Shown: one piece after another, positions 55,730 through 64,000 of the stretch
Position numbering within the stretch: the stretch's first letter is position 1
How the letters are laid out: each line of letters starts with the position of its first letter
Assembly (NCBI GenBank): GCA_029255685.2
Contig: CM055320.2
Location: 39,185,927-39,249,926, forward strand
Source: Silene conica
Lineage: Eukaryota; Streptophyta; Magnoliopsida; Caryophyllales; Caryophyllaceae
Reading direction: 5' to 3'
DNA: 64,000 nt
Made by a program: the position numbers and the translations under genes
The notes under the pieces: generated by a model
Databases searched by the model: none
What the model was told of the DNA's origin: nothing
Seen by the model: only the letters and a program-made list of their open reading frames with translations

Positions 55730-55769
55730 ACCCCCCGGTCGGGCAACCGAAAGGGAAACCGGCTCTCCC
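55730..55769 (+). other. GNRA-type hairpin motif, copy 1 (A)
   Basis: TCGG-GCAA-CCGA (55739-55750) within GACCCCCCGGTCGGGCAACC. Confidence 0.72.
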
Positions 55770-55865
55770 TCAACTTAGTTCCCGGGGTCAATTAAGTGTC
55801 GATTGAATGTATTTAAAGAATTGATTGTGGTTTAGTGAGTAGCTTCCTTTGGAGATTTGGTTATG

Positions 55866-56190
55866 GAACTACTTCGTGATTGGTTCATTTTGTTTGTTCG
55901 TGTGAACCCCTTAGTGGGTGGTTCCCCCTTTTGGACGAACCCCTCAGTGGGTGGTTCTGTCTTCTTCGTGCGAACCTCTTCGTGGGAAGTTCTGTTCCGC
56001 GTGAACCACTTAGTGGTTGGTTCTAGCTTAGTGGTCGAACCCTTAGTGGGTGGTTCTGTCTGTTCAGCGAACCCCTTAGTGGGTGGTTTTGCCTTTTGTT
56101 GAACCCTTCGTGGGTGGTTCTTTCTCCTTGTTGAACCCCTTAGTGGGTGGTTCATTGTTCTGTGGCCGAACCCCTTCGTGGGTGGTTCGT
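55866..56190 (+). repeat. GAACC...GGTTC palindromic tandem repeats
   Basis: About ten units of 20-21 bp, each bounded by GAACC and GGTTC with a TTAGTGGG or TTCGTGGG centre, spaced 25-40 bp apart. Variants such as GAACCTC...GGGAAGTTC and GAACCAC...TGGTTGGTTC keep the arms paired. Confidence 0.8.
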
Positions 56191-56242
56191 GTGTGTTTTG
56201 TATATACTTGCCTGAGTAGGGGTACGGTGTTATATACTAGCT

Positions 56243-56352
56243 GAATGTTGGTATCTAGGTTATGCGTTAAGATGTCGCCTCTGAACCTTTATACATGTGA
56301 ATATGATTTTGGTATTTAGGTTATGTCTTAAGTTGACCGCTGAACCTTTATA
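56243..56352 (+). repeat. Two Z-type hairpin units in A LTR
   Basis: Arms AGGTT/AACCT enclose ATGCGTTAAGATGTCGCCTC and ATGTCTTAAGTTGACCGC cores, the sense-strand equivalents of the units at 47662 and 47606 in E5. Confidence 0.75.
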
Positions 56353-56500
56353 CTTGCTGTTTATATCTGCCTGCCTAGAGTTGGTACAGTGTCGGATATG
56401 TATGTTGATATTGATGAGTGTAGTACTTTGATTATAGTATTGTTCATCCAAGGCATTGGATGACTCTTTAATTGGTTTCGTAAATGGTTTGGACTGAAAG

Positions 56501-56540
56501 ACCCCCCGGCCGGGCAACCGGAAGGGAAACCGGCTCTCCT
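56501..56540 (+). other. GNRA-type hairpin motif, copy 2 (A)
   Basis: CCGG-GCAA-CCGG (56510-56521) within ACCCCCCGGCCGGGCAACCG. Confidence 0.72.
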
Positions 56541-56704
56541 TCCAAATAGTTTCCGAAGTTGGTTGAGAGCCTTTGCATAGTATTTGCATGTTGATAAGAG
56601 TTGAGATGATGGAATTGATGCTTCGCATGATTGTTTATGTTGGAGTATAATACTTGTTTACATGTTCTGTGTTGTATGACATTAGGTGGCTATGAGAACT
56701 CTAG

Positions 56705-56741
56705 TCACTCCCCACTGACTGTGGCGCACATGTTGTATGTG
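56705..56741 (+). other. Conserved PBS-side hairpin motif (A)
   Basis: CACTCCCCACTGACTGTGGC then CACAT-GTTGT-ATGTG (56727-56741). Confidence 0.65.
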
Positions 56742-57034
56742 TGTAGGTACTGGATGCTGTTTGCAGGGGGTTACGTTGAGGCTAGCGAGCGATGATCCTA
56801 TCATTGATGACTTACCTACATCGTGTAGCTAGACCTTAGACTTATGTTTCTGTATTTTGTGCCTGTAGGGATATGCTATCCCGGGCTGCTTTTGTTTTAT
56901 ATCTTAATACTTATTTATGTTTCGGTTTTGTTAAAACACCTCGCATGTTTAGTTATGTTAAAAAGTTTTAATTCCGCTGCATTTTTGGTACTTTGTTTGT
57001 TTTCTTTTTCCGCTTTCGCGAGGGGTTTTACAGT

Positions 57035-57046
57035 TGGTATCAGAGC
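57035..57046 (+). promoter_or_regulatory. Element A primer binding site (initiator tRNA-Met)
   Basis: TGGTATCAGAGC two bases after the LTR end. Confidence 0.9.
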
Positions 57047-57198
57047 ATTATTGCTCCCGACGCACTCATGTAATCCCCAAACCTTAACTTGACCATATAC
57101 ACAAATAATGAATGAGAGATTTGGGTAGACTTAAGGACAAGTGGTAGACTGTTTGTACTTGCTAATAGTTAAGGTAACAAAGTTTTCTCTTTTGAAGG

Positions 57199-58100
57199 AT
57201 GGTGAGACCCACAGCTGTTGAGAATACGATAATGGAAGCACTTCATCAGTTGCTGGAGAACCAGAGGCGTCAGACTGAGACTGCTACTCCACCTCCTCTG
57301 CCAGGCAATGAGGCCAACCGACCTGGTAGCTTCTCTTGGATAGCATCACAGATGTCTAGGAGTCACGTGAAGACTTATGGAGGCGAAGTTGATCCTGTTG
57401 CCCTTTCCGAATGGTTCCGTGAGATGGAGAAAAGCTTCACCATGTACTCGGTTGTCAGAGAGGATAGTGTGCGGCTAGCCACTCACTTTTTGACCTTGGA
57501 GGCCGACAGATGGTGGGCATTGACTGGACCGACTTTCATTCTGGATCCTTTATTTGACTGGGAGGGTTTTAAGGATAAGCTCGAGACGAGATTTTACCCT
57601 AAGGAGCTTCGTTCGCAAAGATTGAAGGAGTTCATGGACCTCAAGGCAAGAGACCCTCTACTACTTCACCATCTTCTCCCCGTGCTAACAAGATGCAATT
57701 GGTGCTCTCTGGTGGACTTTCTACCCTAGCTGCTACTTCCAGAGGCAAAGGACCCCAGAATACCGGACGTCGCCGAGACCATCACTCAGGTACACGTCGT
57801 TTGGGCAGACCGCGATTGTGTTATCACTGTAGGAAACCCGGACACCTAGCCCTTGAGTGGCCCGAGAAGAACACTGCTGACAACGCCACTGCCACTGTCC
57901 AAAGACCGAAGACCAAGGGTACTGTGTTCGTGATGAGCCGTGCTGCAGCAGAGATTTGCCCTCAGTTGATCACTAGTATGTCTTCACCATTGACCTTTCC
58001 CTTCTATCTTCTTCTAAGACCCCAAGGTCTTATCCTTGTTCTCTTGTGTACCTCTGTTCTTGAATTCTCTTCCATTGTACCTTGGAAACTCCTTGCATAA
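57199..58100 (+). pseudogene. Element A chimeric Gag
   Basis: The first 150 or so codons (from MVRPTAVENTIMEALHQLLE to RLKEFMDLK) follow E5 Gag closely. At about 57645 the E5-like sequence stops, just before the KQGKM...QEFTDRF half of the Gag domain. It joins a different sequence that, in another frame, reads TTSPSSPRANKMQLVLSGGL and then a single zinc knuckle in CYHCRKPGHLALEWPEKN. The last cysteine of this knuckle is replaced by tryptophan, so it could not bind zinc normally. The frame stops at 57729 in the first register and 58100 in the second. This looks like a deletion fusing two different gag genes. Confidence 0.78.
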
Positions 58101-59587
58101 CTTCCTGACTCGACCCTACTTCTGAAACTTATCCTTCCATGTCTCGTGTGTAGTAACTTGCTTTTAATGGTCTTTGAGGAATCCCCTTAGGATAACCGCA
58201 GTCTATGTTTGGTACATATTGATGTTAAGGAAGTATATGAGATATTGTGAGACATTATTTGGTGATCCTAGTGTCCGCATGTTACTGATTGAGAGAGTGG
58301 AAGTGAATGAGGAAATGCTTAAGTGGGTGGAGTCTTATACATGACTATCGGTGGAACTTAGATATGATGACACTATTGAATTGTGAGTATTGGTAGATTT
58401 GGAAGTACCATTTGGGAATTTAAAGGAGATACTTGGAGTCTGGGGTGAATTTAGAGGAACATACTTCAGATGGTGTTGATGTCAAATACATGAATGAGGT
58501 AAGTTAGAGATGCTTAAACTTGAGGAAGTACTGGAATGTAGAGAGACCCATATATTTTAGGAACGAGAGCTTTTAGTGACAGAGTGAGAGTGTTGAGACG
58601 TTTACAATTTGACTTGTGGAGTTAACTGAATGCTTGAACCTGAGTTATTTAGTGGATCCCAGCATTTGCCTAGAGAAGTACTTGATGAACTGGCTGATGC
58701 ACCATTGTTAGGTGGACAATTTGGAATAACTTGTTTGCAAGTGGAAGCTAGTTGACTTAATAGTAATCGGGAAGTAAGATACAGTTGACATTGAGGAATC
58801 TTAGAATTTGAATATCCAAACCTTGGGAATGATTCGAATTGGAATATTGGTAACTTACGTATTTTGAGGAATTCTGGCATAGCATGACACCGTGAGTGTA
58901 TCATAATAAAGGATTTGTCTTTCAATGCTACTTGAGGATTTGGGAAAAGAGAGTTGAGAACCTTGTGAGAATTTTGAGAAACCCGAGCCTATGGAATCAT
59001 TTGTTCTAAATCATAATCTCTCCCGTGCACCGATTCTCTTTTGTGCACCTGTGAATTTGCTAAGCTACCTTCCTTTCGGTCAATTGCAGCTTGTTGGATT
59101 TTGCAACCTTACTCTTTCTGAAGATTTTGAAATAAAAAGTTTATTTTCGAAAGGATTTTGGTTAAAGGGAACGGATAATCTTTCAACTTTGATAGGTCTC
59201 AGTGATAAATTTTTGGGAAACCTGGTTTTAAAGAGTTACATGTCTTGTAATTGGATTAATCTAAGCGTCGATTTGTCATTTGAACTCGTTATTGGAGACG
59301 TCTGATAACCTGAACAATGCTTACCGACACCGGATCGATCTAAATTTTTGGATTTTAATTGATTTAATTTTGGAACCTGTCTCAGATTTGGAATGTCGGG
59401 CTCTTGAATGTACAACGAGAACCCCAACGTCCATTGACGAAGACTTGTGCCTTGGAAATTGTTTTCAAAATTTGTGAGAGAAACTTAAGTTTTTAAATAT
59501 CAAGTTCAGTGAAAATTTTGATTTTAACATTGTCCTTGTAACTGCTTTCAAGTTTCGAGGACGAAACTTTTTGAAAGATGGGGTGAT
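58101..59587 (+). other. Element A non-coding interior with terminal hairpin and polypurine tract
   Basis: No gag or pol similarity in 1.5 kb. The end carries AAGTTTCG-AGGA-CGAAACTT (59550-59569 region) and GATGGGGTGAT before the LTR start at 59588. Parts match E6 (49783-52258). Confidence 0.7.
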
Positions 59588-59842
59588 TGTAACATCCCGT
59601 ATTTTCGTAAAAGGATATTTTATTAAAATAAAGTAATTTACGGAATTTAATAGTATTTTAATAATAATCGTAATTTATATTTTTAAGATTTCCGTTAAGA
59701 TCGCCTTAAAAATCATTTGATCTTAAGTTGCCTTGTTTATTTTATATCAAACCGCTTCGCATTTCCGGTTCACTGGAATAAAGTAAACCCGTCTCAACTT
59801 TAAAGGACAACTAAAATTCCTAAAAGGGCATTCCCATCGACG
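59588..59842 (+). repeat. Element A 3' LTR, truncated after 255 bp
   Basis: Matches 54337-54591 with very few differences and stops at CCCATCGAC where an X LTR end begins. Confidence 0.9.
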
Positions 59843-59843
59843 T

Positions 59844-60143
59844 TGTAACACCCCCATTTATTTAAGAGCCTTTAGCAAGACATTCTCAAATAAATAGAGC
59901 TGTTACCATCTCGGAATGTCCGAGGTAGTGAATAACAAGGTAACAAACCAAAGTACTTTATATAAAAAAAACTGATTAAATCTTAAACTTTTGATGTTAC
60001 AACTATTACGCAAAGAATAAAGGTACAACTGATAACATCTAAGTATGTGATCTAATTCTAAGTAGGTCCAAGCCATGTCTCACTCCTTGCCCAAGCTCCT
60101 AGTCCGTCTGTCTCTGACCTGTAGAGTCTACTCCCCATTCCGG
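59844..60143 (-). repeat. X-family LTR fragment
   Basis: Starts TGTAACACCCCCATTTATTT like 28192 and follows that copy to CCCCATTCCGG (60143), where copia LTR C2 begins. Confidence 0.85.
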
Positions 60144-61423
60144 TGTTGGGAAATGTGTCCTAAACAATAGTGCGATCACGTAATTAAATCTCATAACGAG
60201 AATGCGCAAGGGATGATACGAATTATTAGTCAACTGACCAACATTAATCGGTAATGATTGGCTAGCTAGAGTTTGACATTACTGTCGTATGACGGTGATG
60301 GTCAGTTGATCCCTTTAGGTCACACCTTTAGGACAATTCCCTTAATTGATAAAATGATCAAATGTATATTGATACGATTTGATCATATTCCTTAAACTCG
60401 TATATCGAGAAATTAGAGGTTAAATCTTAATGTAAGATTTATGTTTAAAATTGAAATGTGTCAATTGTTAAACATTAAACGATATTTTATAATATCGTAA
60501 CTAGAAAGAATTGGGTTATGATTAATACAAAGGTTGTAAATCGTATTGACGATTATTATAAGTGACCATTTTACATCTAGTAATTTCAAATTACTTGTCA
60601 ACTTGATAAATGAGATTTATTAATTTATGAATAATATTTATTTGATAAATATGTGTGATTAAATTAAAACAATTGTTATTTTATGACATATTGGATGTCA
60701 CATAACATAAAATTGTAATGTTGATAATAATGTAAAATTAGGTCCATATTAGTGTATGTGTGTGCCGGTTTTGTATGGTTTAAGAACATGTTGAGTGTTA
60801 TTAAATTAACACAACATAATGATTAAAGTTTACTTAACTTTAATTAGGGTGCTACCTTGAGCCACCCTATTTTACATGGGAATGTGTTGTTGTTCCCTCT
60901 TGAGCTCTCCCATGCACGGCTACACTACTACTCCCTAAACACCTTAAATTAATTTAGTTAATTTAAGTCTAGGGTTAAGGGAGAATATATAAGAGATCTC
61001 ATACCCATTCACTTCTACTCTTAGCCGAAAAACACAAAGCAAGAGAGATTATTTTCAACCTCTAAAATACTTATTATAAGATAATAAATCATACTATTTG
61101 TAGTATTCAAATTACATTCTAATAAGAGTGATTAGAATTACTTTAAGGAAGAAACCGATTCTAGTCTAGCATTTACAAGGCTTCGGTTTATTGAGGGATA
61201 GTCTTGGTGCATCCAAAGGAGGTATTCTATTTTGGGTACTTGGAGGATCATCCTTGCTAGCTTTGGACCGAGTGTAAGAACACGGTTTTCTCCTTATTTC
61301 CGCATATAGTAGCATGCATAAGATCTAATAAACGAGTTTATTTTTAAGTTAATTAAAGAGTTAATTAAAGGTTTATGTTAGTATGACTAAAATTAGTTTA
61401 TGAGCAACTAGTTAAACCTAACA
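60144..61423 (+). repeat. C2 5' LTR
   Basis: 1,280 bp from TGTTGGGAAATG to AAACCTAACA. It carries the inverted repeat TCAACTGACCA...TGGTCAGTTGA about 80 bp apart, also present in C3. Confidence 0.88.
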
Positions 61424-61425
61424 AT

Positions 61426-61437
61426 TGGTATCAGAGC
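61426..61437 (+). promoter_or_regulatory. C2 primer binding site (initiator tRNA-Met)
   Basis: TGGTATCAGAGC two bases after the LTR end. Confidence 0.9.
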
Positions 61438-63875
61438 AATAGGTTGTTTGCATGCTTTCCGTTTACGTTTTTACGGAGTTATAGTGATAACAATATAAAA
61501 TTGGATTTTTCGTTTAATATATGATATGCACGAAATTAATTTAGCATGAATACCTAATGTTTTCTAAAATGTTTTAGAATATTTGGAATATATTTTGCAT
61601 GAATATTGACTTATGGTATATTAAATCTCGGATTTTAATATGTTTTAACGGTTAAAAATGTTTATTTTTTGGGAAAAATAGTTAAAATAAGCTTCTGGCC
61701 GAGTTTTCTCAGTATGATATCACATGTATTTTCTATAATATGAATATGAATTTTCGTAAATTATGGACTTATAAAACGTGTGATATGAATTTTAAGGGTT
61801 AAAATGCAATAAGATGAATAAAAATGGGTTAAAATAGTTATATTATGAATTTGACTATAAAAATTTATGAGGATGTCACATGCAATATTTAAAAATTATG
61901 TTGAATTTTCCAGAAATTTATCTCAAATATTGCAATATTATAGATTTTTAATGTAAAAATCGGGTTATTAGTGACATAATTTCGACTTTAATAGTTTAAG
62001 TTGGAATTTGGCCATAAAAATTTAACACGATGTCATATATATTATTTCCAGCATGTATAAAATTTTCGAGAATTTTATCTTATTTTATGCTTGAGAAATA
62101 ATTTTAAAGGTTAAAATCGTACGATATATGACGTAAATCGTTAAAATTTGCAAAAGTTGTTAAAATGGCCGAAAAAATTTAACCCATATTAGTCATATAT
62201 GATATGTTCATCTTGAAAATATTCTTAGGAGCCAAAAGTTTCAGATTTGTTTTAATTTTAATTTGTTAAAAGTAGCATTTAAAATTAAAATAATAAGAGT
62301 CTTTTAATTAAAGTTTCGGCTCTTGGGCAGTGTGAAATTTATTTTTCTGTCCATTTTGTGTTCTTAAAGTGTTTTGGAAAGTGTAAAAATTTTATTAGTA
62401 TTTTATTTGCATTTATGGAACTAATTATTGAATTTTCCGACTTAAAAATGCTCGTTTTACGTATTATTTTCGAAATAATGTTAAAACCGTATAAATACTA
62501 ATATTTTTTTAGGTTCTGAAATTTTAAGAACATTCTGGAATTTTCAAAATTTGAATTTTGAATTTTCGAAATTTTTATGACTCTTTTGGATTTTTATATT
62601 ATTTTTCCCGTAAAAGCGAGTAATACAGATCAATATTGAAATATATTAAGTTAAGTCATGTTCAAAGTTTGAGTAAGACTAAATTTTGAAACCTATAAGA
62701 GTTAGGATGATTAACTTAAGGATGAAAACCGTTTCATTTAATGCATAGTGTTGTTAAACGTTAAAACACGCGATTCCATAAACCAAGGTTTACGATAACT
62801 ATTTAAATAAGTGTTTTAAATAGGACGATTTGGCTTAGGGTTTGCATGTTAATTCATATTTACATAAGCATTGCATATTTTATATTGTGAATGTCATGAT
62901 TTATTTTACGTAATTTTGGGAATTATGTAATTTACTTAGTATGGCCTTAGTTTTAAATCGGTATTTCCCGTAATGTAAGGGGTTACCGATTCGGTTGTAA
63001 TTTTGTGATCTCGTATCACCCAATTGTATTTTTTTTCTATTTTATAATGTATAAAGTAGACTAGAAAAGTTGTAATATTTTTAAAATCCGGAGTTCCTTG
63101 AAGACGGTGCCATTCGGAAAGGAGTTCCGATCAAGACGGTGTTTACCTCGAAGTGCGTGCCGCGTGAAGTTCAAGGGACCAAAGGAGTTGGTTTCCGAAT
63201 TTGTACTTTTATTATTTCTTTTCTAGGAAAGGCCATACTAGGGTTTATTTATGCTTTTATTTTGCTTTTTATATGTTTGCATGCATAGCCAAATCGTCAT
63301 ACATCGTATCATGCATGTTTCGACCTAGTCGACCTAGTCTTTTATTTTATCGATAATTCACCGACTTAGTTCACTTAAACGGAGATAGATAATAATTTGA
63401 CTAGATCTCTTACATATAAATATTGAGACTTAGCCTTATCAAAGAGTACGGACCCATGAATCCCTTCTTCACAAGAACGTAGGCTCGGCTACACCGGGGT
63501 ACTAAAATTGTCACGTTGGGTAAGTGGGGTAATAAGATTACACCTTGAAATTTGGTTGATCTCAACGAAAGTATTCGTAACCGTAGTTGCAATAAGTTCG
63601 GGCTAAATATAATTTTAAGAAAATTGTCGACCGAGAGTTCTAAGCGTAGAACCGATTAAAGGGTTAATCCACCAAATTATACCGATACGGGTTGAATCAG
63701 CTACACCGTGCCCGGATTAGTATAGGTTTGGGTCTCGGGATTGCTTACTTAATTGGGTAAGAGATCATTAAGTAAATATACTTAACATGTTTAAGTTTCT
63801 TAAAATTCAAATTATGAATTTAAAATGATGTTGTTTATCCTTTTATTATTGTAGTTTAATTTTCGACATCATCAA
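61438..63875 (+). other. C2 long 5' leader
   Basis: A/T-rich, without a convincing ORF. Similar in length and in several segments to the C1 leader (11090-13570). Confidence 0.6.
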
Positions 63876-64000
63876 ATGGCAACCAACGCTCCACCTCTCC
63901 TAACGTATCATGGCTTCGATCCTTTATGGATCGTTGCAAACTCGATAAGCATGGTTCAAACTTTAAGGATTGGGATGCGCAATTACTTTTGGCCGCTCAA
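63876..64000 (+). pseudogene. C2 copia Gag start, frame disturbed
   Basis: An ATG at 63876 begins MATNAPPLLT in one frame. From 63908 the family sequence SWLRSFMDRCKLDKHGSNFK and then DWDAQLLLAAQ is in another frame, so the start region carries a small indel relative to C1 (which reads MTTSTTTTNT then SWLQSFMDRC without a break). The gene is cut by the window edge. Confidence 0.75.

Larger units (their letters stand above)
54337..57032 (+). repeat. Element A 5' LTR
   Basis: 2,696 bp from TGTAACATCCCG to GGGGTTTTACA. It contains GC-rich dyads (55271-55580), two GNRA motifs (55730-55769 and 56501-56540) bracketing hairpin repeats (55866-56350), and the PBS-side hairpin (56705-56741). This is the same order as in the E5 LTR, read in the opposite direction. 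Confidence 0.88.
54337..59842 (+). mobile_element. Pol-less gypsy element A (Z-related)
   Basis: 5' LTR 54337-57032, PBS, a partial chimeric gag (57199-58100), 1.5 kb of non-coding sequence, hairpin and polypurine tract, and the first 255 bp of a 3' LTR (59588-59842) cut by an X LTR fragment. No protease, RT or integrase is present, so it depends on a relative such as E5. Confidence 0.8.
60144..64000 (+). mobile_element. Ty1/copia element C2, runs off window
   Basis: Complete 5' LTR, PBS, a 2.4-kb leader and the first 125 bases of gag are inside the window. The leader and gag match C1, and the LTR matches C3 more closely than C1, so all three are related copia elements. Confidence 0.85.

Overview
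The window is repeat-packed plant nuclear DNA. Every coding segment I can recognise belongs to a transposable element. I see no host protein gene, rRNA, tRNA or CRISPR array. The element types (a CACTA/En-Spm transposase with plant-specific DUF4218/DUF4216 parts, Athila-like Ty3/gypsy, Tekay/Del-type chromoviruses, Ty1/copia primed by initiator tRNA-Met) point to a flowering plant. The species cannot be read from the sequence.

Layout: 1-4198 is the minus-strand coding part of a CACTA transposon, with a broken TNP2-type transposase and the start of a second ORF. 5793-14872 is a minus-strand copia element (C1) with near-identical LTRs, a gag gene and no readable pol. 14873-21077 is a minus-strand Athila-like element (E1: gag, protease, RT, RNase H, integrase, 5' LTR), cut off by C1. 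21078-28790 holds LTRs of one family (X) in head-to-head inverted order plus a coding-free X interior. 28791-39239 contains Athila-like pieces (E2, E3), including a three-level nest: E2 gag-pro is split by a Y-family solo LTR (TSD GAATG), which is itself split by a solo Athila-like LTR (TSD ATAAC). 39240-49782 is a chromovirus block: fragment E4, a copia LTR (C3), and the nearly complete element E5. 49783-59842 holds two pol-less gypsy derivatives (E6, A) and a gag fragment (E7). 59844-64000 is an X LTR fragment interrupted by a plus-strand copia element (C2) that runs off the window.

The most interesting material is in the non-coding parts. (1) LTRs of families Y and Z/A carry arrays of 6 to 10 short hairpin units in which the loop sequence is constant while the two stem arms change together from unit to unit, which is the signature of conserved RNA or DNA secondary structure. 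(2) These arrays are bracketed or flanked by a roughly 40-nt motif that folds, in the sense strand of each LTR, into a hairpin with a GYAA (GNRA-type) tetraloop and covarying stem. A third covarying hairpin sits near the PBS end. (3) The Athila-like elements carry pairs of 12-bp GGTC-N4-GACC palindromes whose start-to-start distance is 21 bp in all ten pairs I located, in LTRs, in a gag-pro linker and in a 3' untranslated region. A related element uses CTCGATCGAG pairs mostly 22 bp apart. (4) A hairpin just before the polypurine tract is shared by the chromovirus-type elements and is present three times in tandem in the X element.

All alignments and counts were done by eye. No database search or folding program was used.
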